From positions 62,001 through 126,000 of the forward strand of contig NZ_FOOW01000004.1 of the NCBI RefSeq assembly GCF_900113305.1: 64,000 bases of DNA, read 5' to 3'. A program made the position numbers and the translations under genes. How positions within the stretch are numbered: the stretch's first letter is position 1; the number at the start of each line of letters is the position of its first letter. The notes below the pieces were generated by a model. That model was not told the origin of the DNA, ran no database searches, and saw only the letters and a program-made list of their open reading frames with translations. Positions 28,554 through 37,241 of the stretch are shown in pieces. The DNA is from Prevotella sp. KH2C16. Lineage in GTDB: Bacteria > Bacteroidota > Bacteroidia > Bacteroidales > Bacteroidaceae.

Positions 28554-29645
28554 ATGAAAAAGATATTTGGATTATTAGGCTTTGTGCTGGGCTTGTTGGT
28601 CTTTGCCGCCTGCGGCAGCGATGACATCGACAATCCCTATGCAAAGGTCTCAAGCATCAGCGTCGACAGTGCCTCTGTCTTGTTTCAGGCGGCTCCGGGC
28701 ACGGGAGTGGTTACGGTTACCGCCCCGAATGGCATCACGAAGGTGGTCTCAGAGCAGCCTTGGTGCACGACGACCGTCAATGGTAATGTGGTTACCGTGC
28801 AGGTAGAGGGCAACTCTGACATGCTGGGCCGCTCGTCGTTATTGACCATTTATTCCGGCGAAGACTATGCTCAGGTTACCGTTCAGCAGATGGGATTCAT
28901 CTTTGCGTTAGACGCATCTTCCATTGTCTCGGGCGACGATGCCGCCACGCTGAGCTATGGGATGAACGCTAATGCCGATGTAGCCGTCAGCACGAGTGCC
29001 GACTGGATTACGGCCAGTCTCGGAAATGGCACGCTGGAAGTAAAGCTCACGGCGAATACCACGGGTCATATCCGCAAGGGATATGTCTATTATGAGGCCG
29101 GAGCGCTGAAGGATTCCGTATCCGTAACCCAGTACGACTTCGACAAGGACATTGCAGGCAACTACCGGCTACTCTACAGGGAGACGGAAAATGCCACCGA
29201 GTTGTATTATCTGAATGCCGTGGTCAGCAGGGATTCTATCTCGCTGCCGGATCTCGGCCTGAGGCTTCCTGCCTCCTTTGACGAGAGCGGCATTTCAATT
29301 AATTTCCAGTGCGGGCAGTATTGCGGGCAGTATGGTTCTTACTATGTCTATACAGCCTTTAGTTTGGGGGGCGGTTATTGGACGGCTTACTATACCACCA
29401 CTACGGCCTGGGGTGTCTTCGACTATGATAACGAGGCAGGCTACCAGTATTGTGCCATCGACCAGTCCACCAGTAGCCGTGGCTTTACGGGCTTCACCCT
29501 CAGGGCTTGCAGCGAGCAGAACTTCAGTGCGGATACCGAGCTGGGTGCACTTATAGACCTCTACAGTCCCCTTCTTCAGAAGGTTGACGGGGCTGGTGGA
29601 GCCAAGGAAGCCCTGAAGGCTCCTGCGCTCAAGCGCGGCAAGTAG
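28554..29645 (+). CDS. BACON-domain lipoprotein
   Basis: The 363-residue lipoprotein (signal ending FAACGSDDID) contains two Ig-like BACON domains, about residues 30-112 and 115-195. They have the typical SADWITASLGNGTLEV and TTTVNGNVVTVQVEGN strands. A C-terminal beta-rich domain of about 150 residues follows. BACON modules usually act as spacers or ligand-binding modules on surface proteins. As last gene of the SusC/SusD operon it is likely a surface accessory binder. The C-terminal domain is not recognised. A strong terminator follows. Confidence 0.82.
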   Translation: MKKIFGLLGFVLGLLVFAACGSDDIDNPYAKVSSISVDSASVLFQAAPGTGVVTVTAPNGITKVVSEQPWCTTTVNGNVVTVQVEGNSDMLGRSSLLTIYSGEDYAQVTVQQMGFIFALDASSIVSGDDAATLSYGMNANADVAVSTSADWITASLGNGTLEVKLTANTTGHIRKGYVYYEAGALKDSVSVTQYDFDKDIAGNYRLLYRETENATELYYLNAVVSRDSISLPDLGLRLPASFDESGISINFQCGQYCGQYGSYYVYTAFSLGGGYWTAYYTTTTAWGVFDYDNEAGYQYCAIDQSTSSRGFTGFTLRACSEQNFSADTELGALIDLYSPLLQKVDGAGGAKEALKAPALKRGK

Positions 29646-29669
29646 CCTGTTGGCTCTACAGAGGATATT

Positions 29670-29715
29670 CCGGGGGAACCCTATACTTCGTGTATATGGG
29701 TTTCCCCGGTTTTGC
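29670..29715 (+). terminator. Terminator of the SusC/SusD operon
   Basis: A long hairpin (29670-29686 with about 29692-29709, one bulge) with a TTCGT loop is followed by a T-rich stretch beginning TTTTGCTTTC. Confidence 0.8.
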
Positions 29716-29837
29716 TTTCTTTGCTGCCAACTACCGTTGGCTATGCTGCCGAGGGTACCCTGAAGGAAGTGCATCCTGCCTGTCGGGAAGTTGCGCACAT
29801 AGGATATGAGTTTTTTGTGAGTTGCCAGGACATTTTC

Positions 29838-29868
29838 TTGCGATTGTCAGAAATATCCTGTAACTTTG
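29838..29868 (+). promoter_or_regulatory. Promoter of the GH28 pair, very close to the start codon
   Basis: TTG at 29838-29840 is followed after 20 bases by TAACTTTG at 29861-29868. The ATG at 29877 lies just eight bases beyond, so the message would be leaderless or nearly so. Confidence 0.7.
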
Positions 29869-29876
29869 TGGCTATC

Positions 29877-31655
29877 ATGAAGAAGACCATCACAACATTA
29901 TTGCTGGTGCTGCTCTCTTTGGGAGTGAACGCAGCCCGCGAACTTACCTCCGCACAGCTCAAGCTGGTGGGGAACGGAAAGATTCTGAATACCGCTGCCC
30001 TTCAGGCGGCTATCGACAAGTTGTCTCGCAAAGGCGGCGGCAGGCTCACCCTGCTCAAGGGCACCTATCTCACGGGTGCCATCCAGCTCAAGTCGGGCGT
30101 GGAACTGCATCTGGAGAGCGGAGCCACTTTGTTGGGAAGCACCGACCCGAAAGACTATTACCAGTTGCAGGTGGGCGGTGAGGGTGATGTCGTGCGCAAG
30201 GACAATTCCAAGTACGGGCTGATCCTTGCCCAAGGTGCACGGGACATCAAGCTCACCGGCTATGGCACCATCAACGGACAGGGACGGGAGCTGGCGCTCA
30301 CCATCGACTCCCTCTGCAAGGCGGGCATCCTGAAGGACGAGAACTATAGCACCCGTCTGCGTCGCCCAAGCGAGATTATGCGTCCGAAACTCTTTTTCTT
30401 CAGCGAGTGCGACGGGGTGGAAATCAGCCAGCTCACGCTGCGTGAGAGTGCTTGCTGGGGCTTGAGTTTCGACCAGTGCCGCCGTATGAAATTGGATAAC
30501 CTCACCGTCTTGAATCGTGCCTACTGGAACAACGACGGCATCGATCTGACGGATTGTGCCGATGTCGAAGTGGCTAACTGCTATATCAATGCTGCCGACG
30601 ACGGCATCTGCCTGAAGAGTTATCACCTGCACGGAGTGAGCGAGAATATCCATATTCACGACTGCCACATCGAGAGCTCGGCGTCGGCCGTGAAGTTCGG
30701 CACCGCCTCGTGGGGTGCTTTCCGCGACATCAGCATCCGCAATATCGATGTGCTGAACACCTTCCGCTCGTGCATTGCCATCGAGAGTGTCGACGGGGCG
30801 AAGATCGAGAACATCCTCGTCGACGGCATGAAGGCTCGCAACACGGGCAACGCCATCTTCGTGAAGCTCGGCAACCGGGCAGGCGACGGCACGGGATACA
30901 TCCGGAATGTGCAGCTAAGAAACTTCGATGTGGAGCTTGCGGAGGGGCGCCCCGATGAGGGCTACGACATCCGCGGACCCGAAGTGAGCTATTTCCACAA
31001 CCCCTTCCCCTCCAGCATTACCGGCTATCCGGGCCATGATGTCCGGGATGTGGTTCTCGACAGCATCCGTATCGTAGCCCCGGGCAACGCCAGCAAGGGC
31101 ATGGCCTATGTGCGGGTAGACGAGGTTCCGGAGAACGAGAAGAATTACCCCGAGTTCACCATGTTCGGAGAGTTGCCCGCATGGGGCTTTTTCTTCCGTC
31201 ATGTCAACGGTCTCACGATGCGCCGCGTAGAGCTGACATACAGGAAGAAAGACTTCCGGAGCCCCATCGTGAAGGACGATGTGAAGAACTGCGGGGAAGA
31301 GGATGTCGCCGTAAAGTGGCAGTATGCGAACTTATTTGTCGACTATCCGGAACATCAGCCGTCGTTCCCGGGTGGAAGTAGTGCCCTCCTGAAATATATT
31401 GCCGACCATGTGCGGCATTCCGGCGGCAAAGGTGCGGGGCAGGACAAGGTCGTAGTAAGCTTCGTCGTGGAGCGCGACGGCTGTCTGTCAGACTTCCAGA
31501 TAACGCGTTCCTTGGACCCTGTACTCGATGCCGAGGCTCTGCGCGTGGTGAAGGGCATGCCCCGCTGGACTCCGGGAAAGCAATATATGAACGGCTACGG
31601 CCTTGTGCCTGTGCGGACAAGATATAATGTGCCAATAACTTTTAAAGCAAAATAA
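29877..31655 (+). CDS. GH28 family glycoside hydrolase fused to a TonB C-terminal domain
   Basis: The start at 29877 gives a signal peptide (MKKTITTLLLVLLSLGVNA); the longer frame from 29712 begins inside the terminator. Residues 25-480 form a GH28 right-handed beta-helix with YWNNDGIDL (Asn218-Asp220) and AADDGICLKS (Asp241-Asp242). The usual GHG and RIK motifs are not found; at the GHG position it reads SSASAVKFGTAS. From about residue 490 to 592 the protein is a TonB_C-type domain: QPSFPGGSSALLKYIADHVR, KVVVSFVVERDG, LDAEALRVVKGMPRWTPGKQ. That fusion is unusual, since the domain normally ends TonB or BlaR1-type proteins. It is paralogous to the next gene over residues 1-470. Pectin/rhamnogalacturonan-type activity is inferred. 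Confidence 0.88.
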   Translation: MKKTITTLLLVLLSLGVNAARELTSAQLKLVGNGKILNTAALQAAIDKLSRKGGGRLTLLKGTYLTGAIQLKSGVELHLESGATLLGSTDPKDYYQLQVGGEGDVVRKDNSKYGLILAQGARDIKLTGYGTINGQGRELALTIDSLCKAGILKDENYSTRLRRPSEIMRPKLFFFSECDGVEISQLTLRESACWGLSFDQCRRMKLDNLTVLNRAYWNNDGIDLTDCADVEVANCYINAADDGICLKSYHLHGVSENIHIHDCHIESSASAVKFGTASWGAFRDISIRNIDVLNTFRSCIAIESVDGAKIENILVDGMKARNTGNAIFVKLGNRAGDGTGYIRNVQLRNFDVELAEGRPDEGYDIRGPEVSYFHNPFPSSITGYPGHDVRDVVLDSIRIVAPGNASKGMAYVRVDEVPENEKNYPEFTMFGELPAWGFFFRHVNGLTMRRVELTYRKKDFRSPIVKDDVKNCGEEDVAVKWQYANLFVDYPEHQPSFPGGSSALLKYIADHVRHSGGKGAGQDKVVVSFVVERDGCLSDFQITRSLDPVLDAEALRVVKGMPRWTPGKQYMNGYGLVPVRTRYNVPITFKAK

Positions 31656-31660
31656 AACCC

Positions 31661-33151
31661 ATGAAAAAAACACTTTTAGTCTTTTGCCTTGTGCTCCTCT
31701 CGTTGAGTGCAGGTGCCCGGAAAACCATTACCTCTGCCGAAGCCGGCCTCGTAGGGGATGGCAGAACTCTGAACACGACTGCCCTTCAAACTGTCATCGA
31801 TCGTCTCTCGCGTGAAGGTGGAGGCGTGCTGCAGCTTCAGCAGGGCACCTATCTCACGGGCTCCATCCTTCTCCGCTCGGATGTGGAGCTGCGTCTTGAC
31901 AAGGGAGCCGTGCTCCTGGGCAGTCCTAACCCTGATGACTATACCGATCTCCGTGAGCAGGTGGAGGGCAAGCCGTTGCCGAAGAGTGTCTACAGCCTCG
32001 CCCTCGTGGTTGCTTACAAGGGCAGGAACATCAAGATTACGGGCCGCGGCACCATCAACGGGCAGGGGCGTAAGGTAGCACTTGCCATCGACAGCCTCCA
32101 CCTGAAGGGCATCAGGAAAGACCCTAACTACTTCACCCGGCTGAATCGTCCGCGTGAAATCGTGCGCCCCAACCTGCTCAACTTCATGGAATGTGAGCAG
32201 GTGGAGCTCCGGGGAAACCATTATGAGGGTAGTGCCTGCTGGGGACTGGTGTTCGTGAAGTGCCGCCAGCTGCACATAGAGGGCCTCGACATTCGCGACC
32301 GCGACTACTGGAACAACGACGGTATCGACATTGCCGACTGCCACCAAGTGGTGGTGCGCGACTGTCATGTGGACGCTGCCGACGACGGCATCTGTCTGAA
32401 GTCAGACGATGCGACAGCAACCAACAAGGACATCCTCGTGGAAAACTGCCGCGTGGAGTCGTCGGCTTCAGCCATCAAGTTCGGTACGGCAAGTGCCGGA
32501 GGCTTTCAGGACATCATCATCCGCAACATCAAGGTGAAGAACACCTTCCGCTCTGCCATCGCCATAGAGAGCGTGGACGGCAGCATCTGCAAGAATATCC
32601 TGGTGGAGAACATAGATGCCCGCCACACGGGCAACGCCATCTTCCTGCGCATTGGCAAGCGATGGGGCAAGCGGCAGGCCATTCTGGAGAATGTAATCCT
32701 GCGTAATATCACCTGCGAGGTGCCCTTCGAACGCCCCGACAAGGGCTACGACATGCGCGGTCCCATAGATAACACCATGCTCAACCCCATTCCCTCCAGC
32801 ATCACGGGCATACCTGGGATGAAGGTGAAGAATGTGGTGCTTGAGAACATCACCATCACCTGCCCCGGCCAGGCCTCCAAGGGCGTGCGCTATATCCCGT
32901 TGTGGAACATCGGTTCCATTCCCGAGAAGATCAACAGCTATCCCGAGTACGACATGTTCGGCGAGCTTCCGGCCTATGGATTCTATCTTCGCCATGTGGA
33001 CGGCATCGTTTTCCGGAATGTGCGTTTCAAGCTGGACGGCGAGGAGTTCCGCCCTGCCTTCGTACTCGACGACGCGAGGAATGTAACCTTCGAGCGCATC
33101 ACTTATCCGAAGGGGCACGATAAGAACCAGATTTACTGGAAGAAAGACTGA
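31661..33151 (+). CDS. GH28 family glycoside hydrolase (polygalacturonase/rhamnogalacturonidase-like)
   Basis: The 496-residue protein has a signal peptide (cleavage near SAGAR) and a GH28 beta-helix throughout. YWNNDGIDIADC and AADDGICLKSDD lie at the same residue numbers as in the upstream gene (Asn218-Asp220, Asp241-Asp242). Together with close similarity along the helix, this indicates a tandem duplication. It lacks the TonB_C extension and ends soon after the last helix coil. The GHG motif is replaced by SSASAIKFGTAS, so it belongs to a divergent GH28 group. It starts 5 bases after its paralogue and is followed by a terminator. Confidence 0.9.
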   Translation: MKKTLLVFCLVLLSLSAGARKTITSAEAGLVGDGRTLNTTALQTVIDRLSREGGGVLQLQQGTYLTGSILLRSDVELRLDKGAVLLGSPNPDDYTDLREQVEGKPLPKSVYSLALVVAYKGRNIKITGRGTINGQGRKVALAIDSLHLKGIRKDPNYFTRLNRPREIVRPNLLNFMECEQVELRGNHYEGSACWGLVFVKCRQLHIEGLDIRDRDYWNNDGIDIADCHQVVVRDCHVDAADDGICLKSDDATATNKDILVENCRVESSASAIKFGTASAGGFQDIIIRNIKVKNTFRSAIAIESVDGSICKNILVENIDARHTGNAIFLRIGKRWGKRQAILENVILRNITCEVPFERPDKGYDMRGPIDNTMLNPIPSSITGIPGMKVKNVVLENITITCPGQASKGVRYIPLWNIGSIPEKINSYPEYDMFGELPAYGFYLRHVDGIVFRNVRFKLDGEEFRPAFVLDDARNVTFERITYPKGHDKNQIYWKKD

Positions 33152-33226
33152 CGACATCTGCCGCCGATTTTCGCGGGACGGGCGAATTCCGAATCCGGCG
33201 GCGCGACCCAGTCCCGCTGTCCTTTG

Positions 33227-33263
33227 CTTCCCCCATGGAGCCTGTCAGGCGCCATGGGGGAAG
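33227..33263 (+). terminator. Terminator of the GH28 operon
   Basis: A 12-base perfect stem (33227-33238 and 33252-33263) encloses a smaller GCCT/AGGC stem and is followed by a T-rich stretch. Confidence 0.8.
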
Positions 33264-33452
33264 TCGTTATTTTGTTGAGCGGCCCTCTGTAAGGGCGTGT
33301 CCGGCAGGTTTCCGTTGAAATCCGTGGCCTTTGTTGCGCTGTCTCGTGCTCTCGGGAGCTGTTTTTTTAGAAATAAAATTGACAAATATCTTGCATCTTT
33401 CGATTTTATTTTATAAAATTGCGAGTTGTAACCTATTAAAAACAAGGGGCTT

Positions 33453-33662
33453 ATGAAAAAAGTATTTTTGAGTTTTCTGTGCTTTCTCTCGATGTTTTCC
33501 TATGCCCAGAACGACAATTCCTTCCTTGTGCCTGGGAATTATAACAAGAAGGGAAAACTGCTTCCTGCGTGGCTGAAGAACAAGGTCAGCGCGGCACAAT
33601 ACGACCCGCTGGGCTATCATCACAAGGAATTTGTGGACAAGATGTTTGTTCTCTCCCTCTAA
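33453..33662 (+). CDS. Small secreted hypothetical protein (69 residues)
   Basis: A convincing signal peptide (MKKVFLSFLCFLSMFSYAQ) is followed by only about 50 residues that match no family I recognise. They begin NDNSFLVPGNYNKKGKLLPA. Coding is supported by the signal peptide and an AT-rich upstream region, but the frame may be the remnant of a longer gene, because it stops abruptly before repeat-rich non-coding sequence. No neighbour shares its orientation within operon distance. Confidence 0.45.
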   Translation: MKKVFLSFLCFLSMFSYAQNDNSFLVPGNYNKKGKLLPAWLKNKVSAAQYDPLGYHHKEFVDKMFVLSL

Positions 33663-34130
33663 GAAGGTGCTCCTCGGATCCGGCGGCGAGACTGACTTGA
33701 GGGTCAACGGTGCCTGTCGTTGGATCTGTTTCTGTAAAAATATTTTCTGATTAGCGGCTTTTGCATATTCAATAGTTATCTGAATAATATTCAGAAATTG
33801 ACCTCTGGGTTTGCAAAAGGTCGCCTTTTACATGCCTTTTAGCGGCCTTTTGCAGGGTCGGAAGCCGTTAGAAGGAAAGTAAAAAGCCGCTAAAAGTCTG
33901 CAAAAACTGTATATTTCTCTTTTAAATCAGCAATTCTAATTCTTAACGAAAGTTAAATACGGCTTTTAAACGAGCTGTAAGCCCATAAAACCCTCCCTGC
34001 CTGTAATTTCCACTTCGAGCACCCCCCGCCGCTTCTCGGGGGAAATGGATAATTATGCAGAAACCAGTTCTGTGGTTGTAATATATTTTGGCAATTCAAT
34101 CTCTCCCCGTCCTCCCGTGGCGGAAAGAGC
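33663..34130. other. Repeat-rich non-coding spacer
   Basis: This spacer holds repeat array B and an 18-base motif (34042-34059) that recurs with one change at 46823-46840. No supported gene is seen. Confidence 0.6.
33822..33908. repeat. Array B of the 22-base-period intergenic repeat family
   Basis: Units start at 33843, 33865 and 33887, exactly 22 bases apart, with CCGTTAGAAGG and CCGCTAAAAG cores. A further degenerate unit begins near 33822. Confidence 0.75.
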
Positions 34131-34290
34131 CTATTCCGCCCCCTTTCGGCGGTTGCAGTCGCGGCAGAGCATCTGGCAGTTTTCCTTCACGGTGCACCCT
34201 CCCTCGGCTACACTTCGGTGTCGATGCGGAGGTGCTATATTTCCTTGTCGAGCTCCGCCTTAGCGGGAATCTTATCGTGAAAGCGGCCAT
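34131..34290 (-). pseudogene. Remnant of an HNH-type endonuclease C-terminus
   Basis: On the minus strand the final 19 codons before TAG at 34131 read VKENCQMLCRDCNRRKGAE. They are preceded by RHRSVAEGGCT in frame. This is the typical end of HNH nucleases (GG, then NCQxLCxxCNxxKG). Further upstream the frame is broken by stops, and a neighbouring frame carries AELDKEI, so the rest is decayed. No intact gene remains. Confidence 0.55.
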
Positions 34291-34326
34291 AGGGCGTCGA
34301 ATTTAACCGCTTTTATCTTTTCTTAT

Positions 34327-34357
34327 TTTGTAAATCAGCGGGAAAGTAGTAACTTTG
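34327..34357 (+). promoter_or_regulatory. Promoter of gpmI
   Basis: TTTG at 34327-34330 is followed after 19 bases by TAACTTTG at 34350-34357, a full consensus match. The ATG is at 34397. Confidence 0.8.
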
Positions 34358-34396
34358 CAGACAAAAATATAACGAATAAAAAACAAATATAGACTT

Positions 34397-35917
34397 ATGG
34401 CAAAGAAAGCTTTATTGATGATTCTCGACGGATGGGGAATCGGCAAGCATGGCGAGGGCGATGTGATCTACAATACGCCGACGCCTTACCTGGATTATTT
34501 GAACGCCGTGTCGGCTCACTCCCAGTTAATGGCCTGTGGCGAAGATGTGGGGTTGCCCGACGGTCAGATGGGCAACTCGGAGGTCGGCCACCTGAACATC
34601 GGTGCCGGACGCGTGGTCTATCAGGACCTCGTGAAGATCAACCGTGCCTGCAAGGACGGCTCCATCCTCCAGAACCCCGAGATACAGAACGCCTACGGCT
34701 ATGCCCGGAAGACGGGCAAGAAGCTCCACCTGATGGGGCTGACCTCCAACGGCGGCGTGCACTCCTCGCTCGACCACCTCTTCAAACTCATAGAAATCTC
34801 CAGGCAGTATGGCCTCAAGGATACCTATGTGCACTGCTTCATGGACGGCCGCGACACCGATCCGAAGAGCGGCGTGGGCTTCATCAAGGAGGTGCAGGAC
34901 TGCTGCGACAAGAACGACGCGCACATTGCGAGCATCGTGGGACGCTTCTATGTCATGGATCGCGACAAGCGCTGGAACCGCGTGAAGGAAGCCTACGACC
35001 TGCTTGTGGAGGGCAAGGGCAAGCAGGCTGCCGACATGGTGAAGGCCATGGAGGAGAGCTATGCTGACGAGGTTACCGATGAATTCATCCTGCCCATCAA
35101 CAACTCCACCGTCGACGGGACCATTCAGGAGGGCGATGTCGTAATCTTCTTTAACTTCCGCAACGACCGCGCCAAGGAGCTGACGATGGTGCTCACCCAG
35201 CAGGATATGCCCGAAGAGGGGATGCACACCGTCAAGGATTTGCAGTATTACTGCATGACGCCTTACGACGCAAGCTTCACGGGCGTCCATATACTTTTCC
35301 CAAAGGAGAATGTAACGAATACGCTGGGCGAGTATCTGTCCAAGTTAGGCAAGAAACAACTCCACACCGCCGAGACCGAGAAGTATGCGCATGTAACCTT
35401 CTTCTTCAACGGTGGCAGGGAAGAACCTTACGAGGGTGAGGACCGCATACTGGTTCCATCGCCCAAGGTGGCCACCTACGACCTCAAACCGGAGATGAGT
35501 GCGTATGAGGTGAAGGACAAACTGGTGGACGCCATCAACACTCAGAAGTATGACTTTATCGTCGTAAACTTTGCCAACGGCGACATGGTGGGTCATACGG
35601 GCGTGTATCATGCCATCGCAAAGGCGGTATGGGCGGTAGATCACTGCGTGCACGATGTCATCGAGGCGGCAAAGGCCAACGACTACGAGGCCATTATCAT
35701 TGCCGATCACGGCAACGCCGACAACGCCATCAACCCGGATGGAACGCCCAACACGGCGCACTCCCTCAACCCCGTTCCTTTCATCTATGTAACCGAAAAC
35801 AACTCGGCAAGGGTGAAGGCGGGTCGTCTGGCCGATGTGGCTCCCTCCATCCTGCACATCATGGGACTGGAGCAGCCAGAGGCGATGACGGGTGAGAACC
35901 TGATAGAAGACAAGTAA
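34397..35917 (+). CDS. gpmI: 2,3-bisphosphoglycerate-independent phosphoglycerate mutase
   Basis: The 506-residue cytoplasmic enzyme interconverts 3- and 2-phosphoglycerate in glycolysis. It belongs to the alkaline phosphatase superfamily. Landmarks are the metal-binding ILDGWG at the N-terminus, the phosphoserine in [37 protein letters not shown], and [10 protein letters not shown]. The length fits the family. It has its own promoter; ung follows after about 50 bases. Confidence 0.97.
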   Translation: MAKKALLMILDGWGIGKHGEGDVIYNTPTPYLDYLNAVSAHSQLMACGEDVGLPDGQMGNSEVGHLNIGAGRVVYQDLVKINRACKDGSILQNPEIQNAYGYARKTGKKLHLMGLTSNGGVHSSLDHLFKLIEISRQYGLKDTYVHCFMDGRDTDPKSGVGFIKEVQDCCDKNDAHIASIVGRFYVMDRDKRWNRVKEAYDLLVEGKGKQAADMVKAMEESYADEVTDEFILPINNSTVDGTIQEGDVVIFFNFRNDRAKELTMVLTQQDMPEEGMHTVKDLQYYCMTPYDASFTGVHILFPKENVTNTLGEYLSKLGKKQLHTAETEKYAHVTFFFNGGREEPYEGEDRILVPSPKVATYDLKPEMSAYEVKDKLVDAINTQKYDFIVVNFANGDMVGHTGVYHAIAKAVWAVDHCVHDVIEAAKANDYEAIIIADHGNADNAINPDGTPNTAHSLNPVPFIYVTENNSARVKAGRLADVAPSILHIMGLEQPEAMTGENLIEDK

Positions 35918-35968
35918 ACGCGAACAGACAGAGAGCCTATCCGGCCGGGGAGGACGGGGTATTTTCCG

Positions 35969-36634
35969 ATGGATGTAAAAATAGAAGAAAGCTGGCGGCA
36001 GCAGATTGGTGAGGAATTCGACAAGCAATACTTTGTCGACCTCACCCGTTTCGTGCGCGAAGAATATCTGCATTATCAGTGTTTCCCTCCAGGAAAGCTC
36101 ATTTTCAATGCCTTCAACCTCTGTCCTTTCGAGCAAGTGAAGGTGGTAATTATCGGCCAGGATCCCTATCATGAGATGGGGCAGGCCATGGGATTGAGCT
36201 TCTCCGTGCCGCAGGGAGTGATGATGCCGCCGTCGCTGGTCAATATTTTCAAGGAGATAGAAGGCGACCTCGGCACGCCGATGCCCGCTGACGGCGACCT
36301 AACCCGCTGGGCGCGGCAGGGCGTGCTGCTGCTCAATGCAACGCTTACGGTGCGTGCCCATCTGGCGGGAAGCCATCAGCGCAGGGGCTGGGAAGAGTTC
36401 ACGGATGCCGCCATCAGGGCATTGAGTGCCCGGCGCGACCATCTGGTATTCATCCTCTGGGGCGGATACGCGCGTTCAAAGCGCACGCTCATCGACACGA
36501 ATCGACATCTCGTGCTTGAGTCGGTGCATCCCTCACCGCTGTCGGCAAATCGTGGCGGATGGTTTGGAAACCATCATTTCTCCCGTTGCAATGCCTATCT
36601 TGAACAGAACGGCATCGTTCCCATCCAATGGTAA
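35969..36634 (+). CDS. ung: Uracil-DNA glycosylase
   Basis: The 221-residue family 1 enzyme removes uracil from DNA. It contains the catalytic water-activating motif GQDPYH (about residue 63), LLLNATLTV, and the HPSPLSANRGGWFGNHHFSRCN segment that holds the leucine-intercalation loop. The start at 35969 gives the usual length. Its last 7 bases overlap the DUF3109 gene, so the two are translationally coupled. Confidence 0.97.
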   Translation: MDVKIEESWRQQIGEEFDKQYFVDLTRFVREEYLHYQCFPPGKLIFNAFNLCPFEQVKVVIIGQDPYHEMGQAMGLSFSVPQGVMMPPSLVNIFKEIEGDLGTPMPADGDLTRWARQGVLLLNATLTVRAHLAGSHQRRGWEEFTDAAIRALSARRDHLVFILWGGYARSKRTLIDTNRHLVLESVHPSPLSANRGGWFGNHHFSRCNAYLEQNGIVPIQW

Positions 36635-37230
36635 AACAACAGCTTCATATCCTTCAGGTGGGCAATGTACTCGTCTCACCCGATATCTTCACGGAGTATT
36701 TCTGCTGCGACCTCGATGCGTGCAAGGGCATCTGCTGCGTGGAAGGCGACGCCGGGGCACCGGTGGAGCTGGATGAAATCGCGGAGATAGAGAACTGTCT
36801 GGACATGGTCTGGGGCGACTTGTCGGCCTCGGCGCAGTCGGTAATCGATCGGCAGGGCGTAGCCTATGCTGACAGGGACGGCGAACTGGTAACCAGTATT
36901 GTAAACGGGAAGGACTGTGCGTTTACCTGCTATGCGGGGGAAACCTGCCTGTGTGCCCTGGAAAGGGCGTGCCGCGAGGGGCGGAGTAGGTTTGTGAAGC
37001 CGGTCTCCTGTTCGCTCTATCCCATTCGGGAGAAGAAATTTCCGGGTGGAATATCAGGCATCAACTATCACAAATGGCAGATATGTGAGTCTGCGAGGGC
37101 AAAGGGCAGGGAGTTTAACCTGCCTTTATACAAGTTTCTGAAAGAGCCGTTGATTCGCCGGTTTGGTGCCGAGTGGTACAAGGAACTCCTTGAACTGGCC
37201 GATGAACTGCGGGTTCAGGGACTGATTTAA
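36628..37230 (+). CDS. DUF3109 family cysteine-rich protein
   Basis: The 200-residue cytoplasmic protein matches DUF3109. Cysteine groups are conserved: FCCDLDACKGICCVEGDAG near residue 27, DCAFTCYAGETCLCALE near 95, and KPVSCSLYPIRE near 125. Such spacing suggests a metal or Fe-S site, as in the related YkgJ-type zinc/iron-chelating proteins, but no function is established. It overlaps ung by 7 bases and is convergent with the AraC gene, with an 11-base gap and no room for a separate terminator. Confidence 0.88.
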   Translation: MVKQQLHILQVGNVLVSPDIFTEYFCCDLDACKGICCVEGDAGAPVELDEIAEIENCLDMVWGDLSASAQSVIDRQGVAYADRDGELVTSIVNGKDCAFTCYAGETCLCALERACREGRSRFVKPVSCSLYPIREKKFPGGISGINYHKWQICESARAKGREFNLPLYKFLKEPLIRRFGAEWYKELLELADELRVQGLI

Positions 37231-37241
37231 TCTCCTTTTCT

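Noticed and set aside
29712-29876. Extended N-terminus of the first GH28 enzyme
   Set aside because: It would begin inside the terminator and pass through the promoter; the start at 29877 gives a proper signal peptide.
34045-34306. Short plus-strand frames in the spacer before gpmI
   Set aside because: They are opposite the HNH remnant and have no coding features.
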